In this document: piece by piece, positions 62,714-64,000 of the stretch
Position numbering within the stretch: the stretch's first letter is position 1
Layout: the number at the start of each line of letters is the position of its first letter
Assembly (NCBI GenBank): GCA_942493375.1
Contig: OW818698.1
Coordinates: 2,170,001-2,234,000, forward strand
DNA length: 64,000 bases
Direction of reading: 5' to 3'
From: G942493375 sp942493375
GTDB lineage: Bacteria; Armatimonadota; UBA5829
The notes under the pieces: generated by a model
What the model was told of the DNA's origin: nothing
Seen by the model: the letters and a program-made list of their open reading frames with translations, nothing else
The model's database searches: none
Made by a program: the position numbers and the translations under genes

Positions 62714-64000
62714 ATGCCAGTTGTTGTCGGCGTTACATTTAGAAAAATAGGTAAAGTTTATTACTTCGATCCCGATGGGATGGATCTACAGGAAGGTGAG
62801 TTCGTCATCACCGAGACTGCTCATGGTCTGGAATTTGGGGAAGTTGTCCTGACGCCTCGTGAAGTCTCCGAGGAAGAGGTCGTCGCTCCGCTCAAGAAGG
62901 TAATTCGAATAGCGAGTAAAGATGATCTGGACAGGGAGCACTCCAACCGGGACCGTGAGAAACGCGGGATGGAGGTTTGTGAACAAAAAATCGCCCAGCA
63001 CAACCTGCCAATGAAGCTGCTGGACGCAGAATGTTCCTTTGATGGGACTATGATAACTTTCTCATTCTCTGCTGAGGGTAGAATAGACTTCCGCGAACTC
63101 GTCAAAGATGTCGCCGGTATCTTGAAAACCAGAGTCCAGCTCCACCAGATAGGCGTCAGAGATGAAGCCAGGATCATCGGTGGATATGGTGCCTGTGGAA
63201 GATCCCTTTGCTGCGCTACATTCCTGACCAGTTTCGAACCGGTCTCGATGAAAATGGCTAAAGACCAGAGCCTTTTCCTCAATCCTGCCAAGTTCTCCGG
63301 GTGCTGCGGGAAACTGCTGTGCTGCCTGAGATATGAACAGGATTTCTACAAGTCTGCGCATGAGAGATTGCCGTCTGTAGGCGCTATCCTCCAGGTTGGA
63401 GAGCTCCGCGCCAAGGTAGTTGATGTCAACGTTATTTCAGACATGCTTACTCTGGAAACCGAAGATGGCGCGCAGATGCATATTAATGCCAACAAAATTC
63501 AACTGGAAGGCCTTTGTAGAAAACACGGGATATCGTGCGGAATGGTGGACAGAAGCTGTCATGCTATGTGTGCCGATGATCATGCAACTCCGCATTCCGA
63601 TGAGCCTGAAGAAGATGATGTGGTGCTGGATGAATTCGTTGAACAACCCAGACATACTGCTCAACCGCCTCGCCAGCAAAACCAGCCTAATCAACCGGCC
63701 CAGCGCCCTCAGACAGGCAATGCAGGGACCAGCCATGCAAGTATGTCGGGAATAAAGTTCAGGGATATTAATGCTGGTTCAGACATACAGGCAGTCGAAG
63801 CTCCTGCGCCTGCGCCTGCTCCTCCTGTAAGGGAACGTAGAGACCAGCCTGCCAGGCCGCCCAGACCAAATAATCCCCCTGCCCAGTCTGCTCCCAGGGC
63901 TGCACCGCCGGCAGCAGGTGACAACGCGTCAAGGAACAAGAAAAACAGACGCAATAATTCAAGCCGGGGAAGAAGACCAGGCCAGGGAAACAGACCTGAA
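62714..64000 (+). CDS. PSP1/RicT-like protein, cut by the window edge
   Basis: 429 residues are visible, ATG 62714 with AGGAAG close upstream; the stop is outside. Residues about 5-95 and 95-190 form the PSP1 domain, with the conserved cysteines CGRSLCCATFL and CCGKLLCCLRYE that bind iron-sulfur clusters in RicT (YaaT). RicT works with RicA/RicF and RNase Y in mRNA processing. The tail from about 300 is proline- and glutamine-rich, then very basic (RNKKNRRNNSSRGRR), so it probably binds RNA. This extended tail is not in the B. subtilis protein. Confidence 0.85.
   Translation, partial: MPVVVGVTFRKIGKVYYFDPDGMDLQEGEFVITETAHGLEFGEVVLTPREVSEEEVVAPLKKVIRIASKDDLDREHSNRDREKRGMEVCEQKIAQHNLPMKLLDAECSFDGTMITFSFSAEGRIDFRELVKDVAGILKTRVQLHQIGVRDEARIIGGYGACGRSLCCATFLTSFEPVSMKMAKDQSLFLNPAKFSGCCGKLLCCLRYEQDFYKSAHERLPSVGAILQVGELRAKVVDVNVISDMLTLETEDGAQMHINANKIQLEGLCRKHGISCGMVDRSCHAMCADDHATPHSDEPEEDDVVLDEFVEQPRHTAQPPRQQNQPNQPAQRPQTGNAGTSHASMSGIKFRDINAGSDIQAVEAPAPAPAPPVRERRDQPARPPRPNNPPAQSAPRAAPPAAGDNASRNKKNRRNNSSRGRRPGQGNRPE

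Noticed and set aside
1338..64000. Many short frames opposite or inside the large genes
   Set aside because: They lack ribosome sites and family motifs and follow the third-base pattern of the true gene.
1..64000. CRISPR array or transfer RNA genes
   Set aside because: No regular direct repeat with spacers and no complete tRNA cloverleaf apart from the tmRNA ends was found.

Overview
The window is bacterial: sigma-70-like promoters, Shine-Dalgarno sites, a one-piece tmRNA gene, a type III glutamine synthetase and a PSP1/RicT protein. I cannot place the phylum from sequence alone. The right end (about 58-64 kb) looks like ordinary chromosome: ssrA, an OmpR-type response regulator, a small zinc-ribbon protein, glnN and a RicT-like gene, with short intergenic repeats. 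Almost everything to the left, up to the ssrA 3' end at 57978, looks like a large integrated island. A tyrosine recombinase lies 62 bp from the ssrA 3' end, followed leftward by a repressor, an excisionase-type HTH protein and a P4/D5-type primase-helicase. The left junction is not recognisable in the window. An NCS2 purine permease occupies the first kilobase and could be host or cargo.

Layout, left to right. (1) 1-1064: truncated AzgA-like permease. (2) 1338-14860, minus strand: a tightly coupled seven-gene operon behind a strong promoter at 14977-15005. It encodes a soluble histidine kinase, a receiver-domain protein, two small proteins of unknown or pseudo-receiver type, a receiver domain fused to a VirD4/HerA-like ATPase, a multi-receiver/winged-helix protein, and a receiver-HD protein. 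I do not recognise this assembly as a named system and regard it as the best candidate for something undescribed. (3) 15056-17872: a polar amino-acid type ABC transporter and two doubtful small ORFs. (4) 17968-26250: a CYTH-domain protein, a small radical-SAM protein, two paralogous one-helix micropeptides beginning MSWWMW, a tandem AAA+ ATPase, a coiled-coil protein, two membrane proteins and a vWA lipoprotein; probably one membrane-associated system.

(5) 26955-29807, plus strand: a compact RiPP cluster, with a 54-residue precursor that has a Cys-rich C-terminus between two radical SAM/SPASM maturases, driven by a promoter whose -35 box lies in a palindrome. (6) 30196-34583: a structured non-coding stretch that could be a Y RNA, a Ro60/TROVE-vWA protein, a membrane protein and an FGE-sulfatase-fold protein. 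(7) 34709-38080: duplicated small proteins (one apparently broken), a PPP-family phosphatase and two membrane proteins. (8) 38149-51142: a DISARM-like defence operon: SNF2 helicase, large Eco57I/PglX-type adenine methylase, and a 1735-residue YprA-type helicase with zinc clusters, a DUF1998-like region and a terminal nuclease-like fold. (9) 51690-57916: replication, control and integration module of the element.

As a whole, the island combines a class of DNA-modifying defence, a phosphorelay-controlled ATPase/HD module, an AAA/vWA membrane module, RNA quality control (Ro60) and a peptide natural product. Many island genes use TTG or GTG starts that only make sense with their upstream Shine-Dalgarno sites, and many junctions overlap by ATGA or GTGA.
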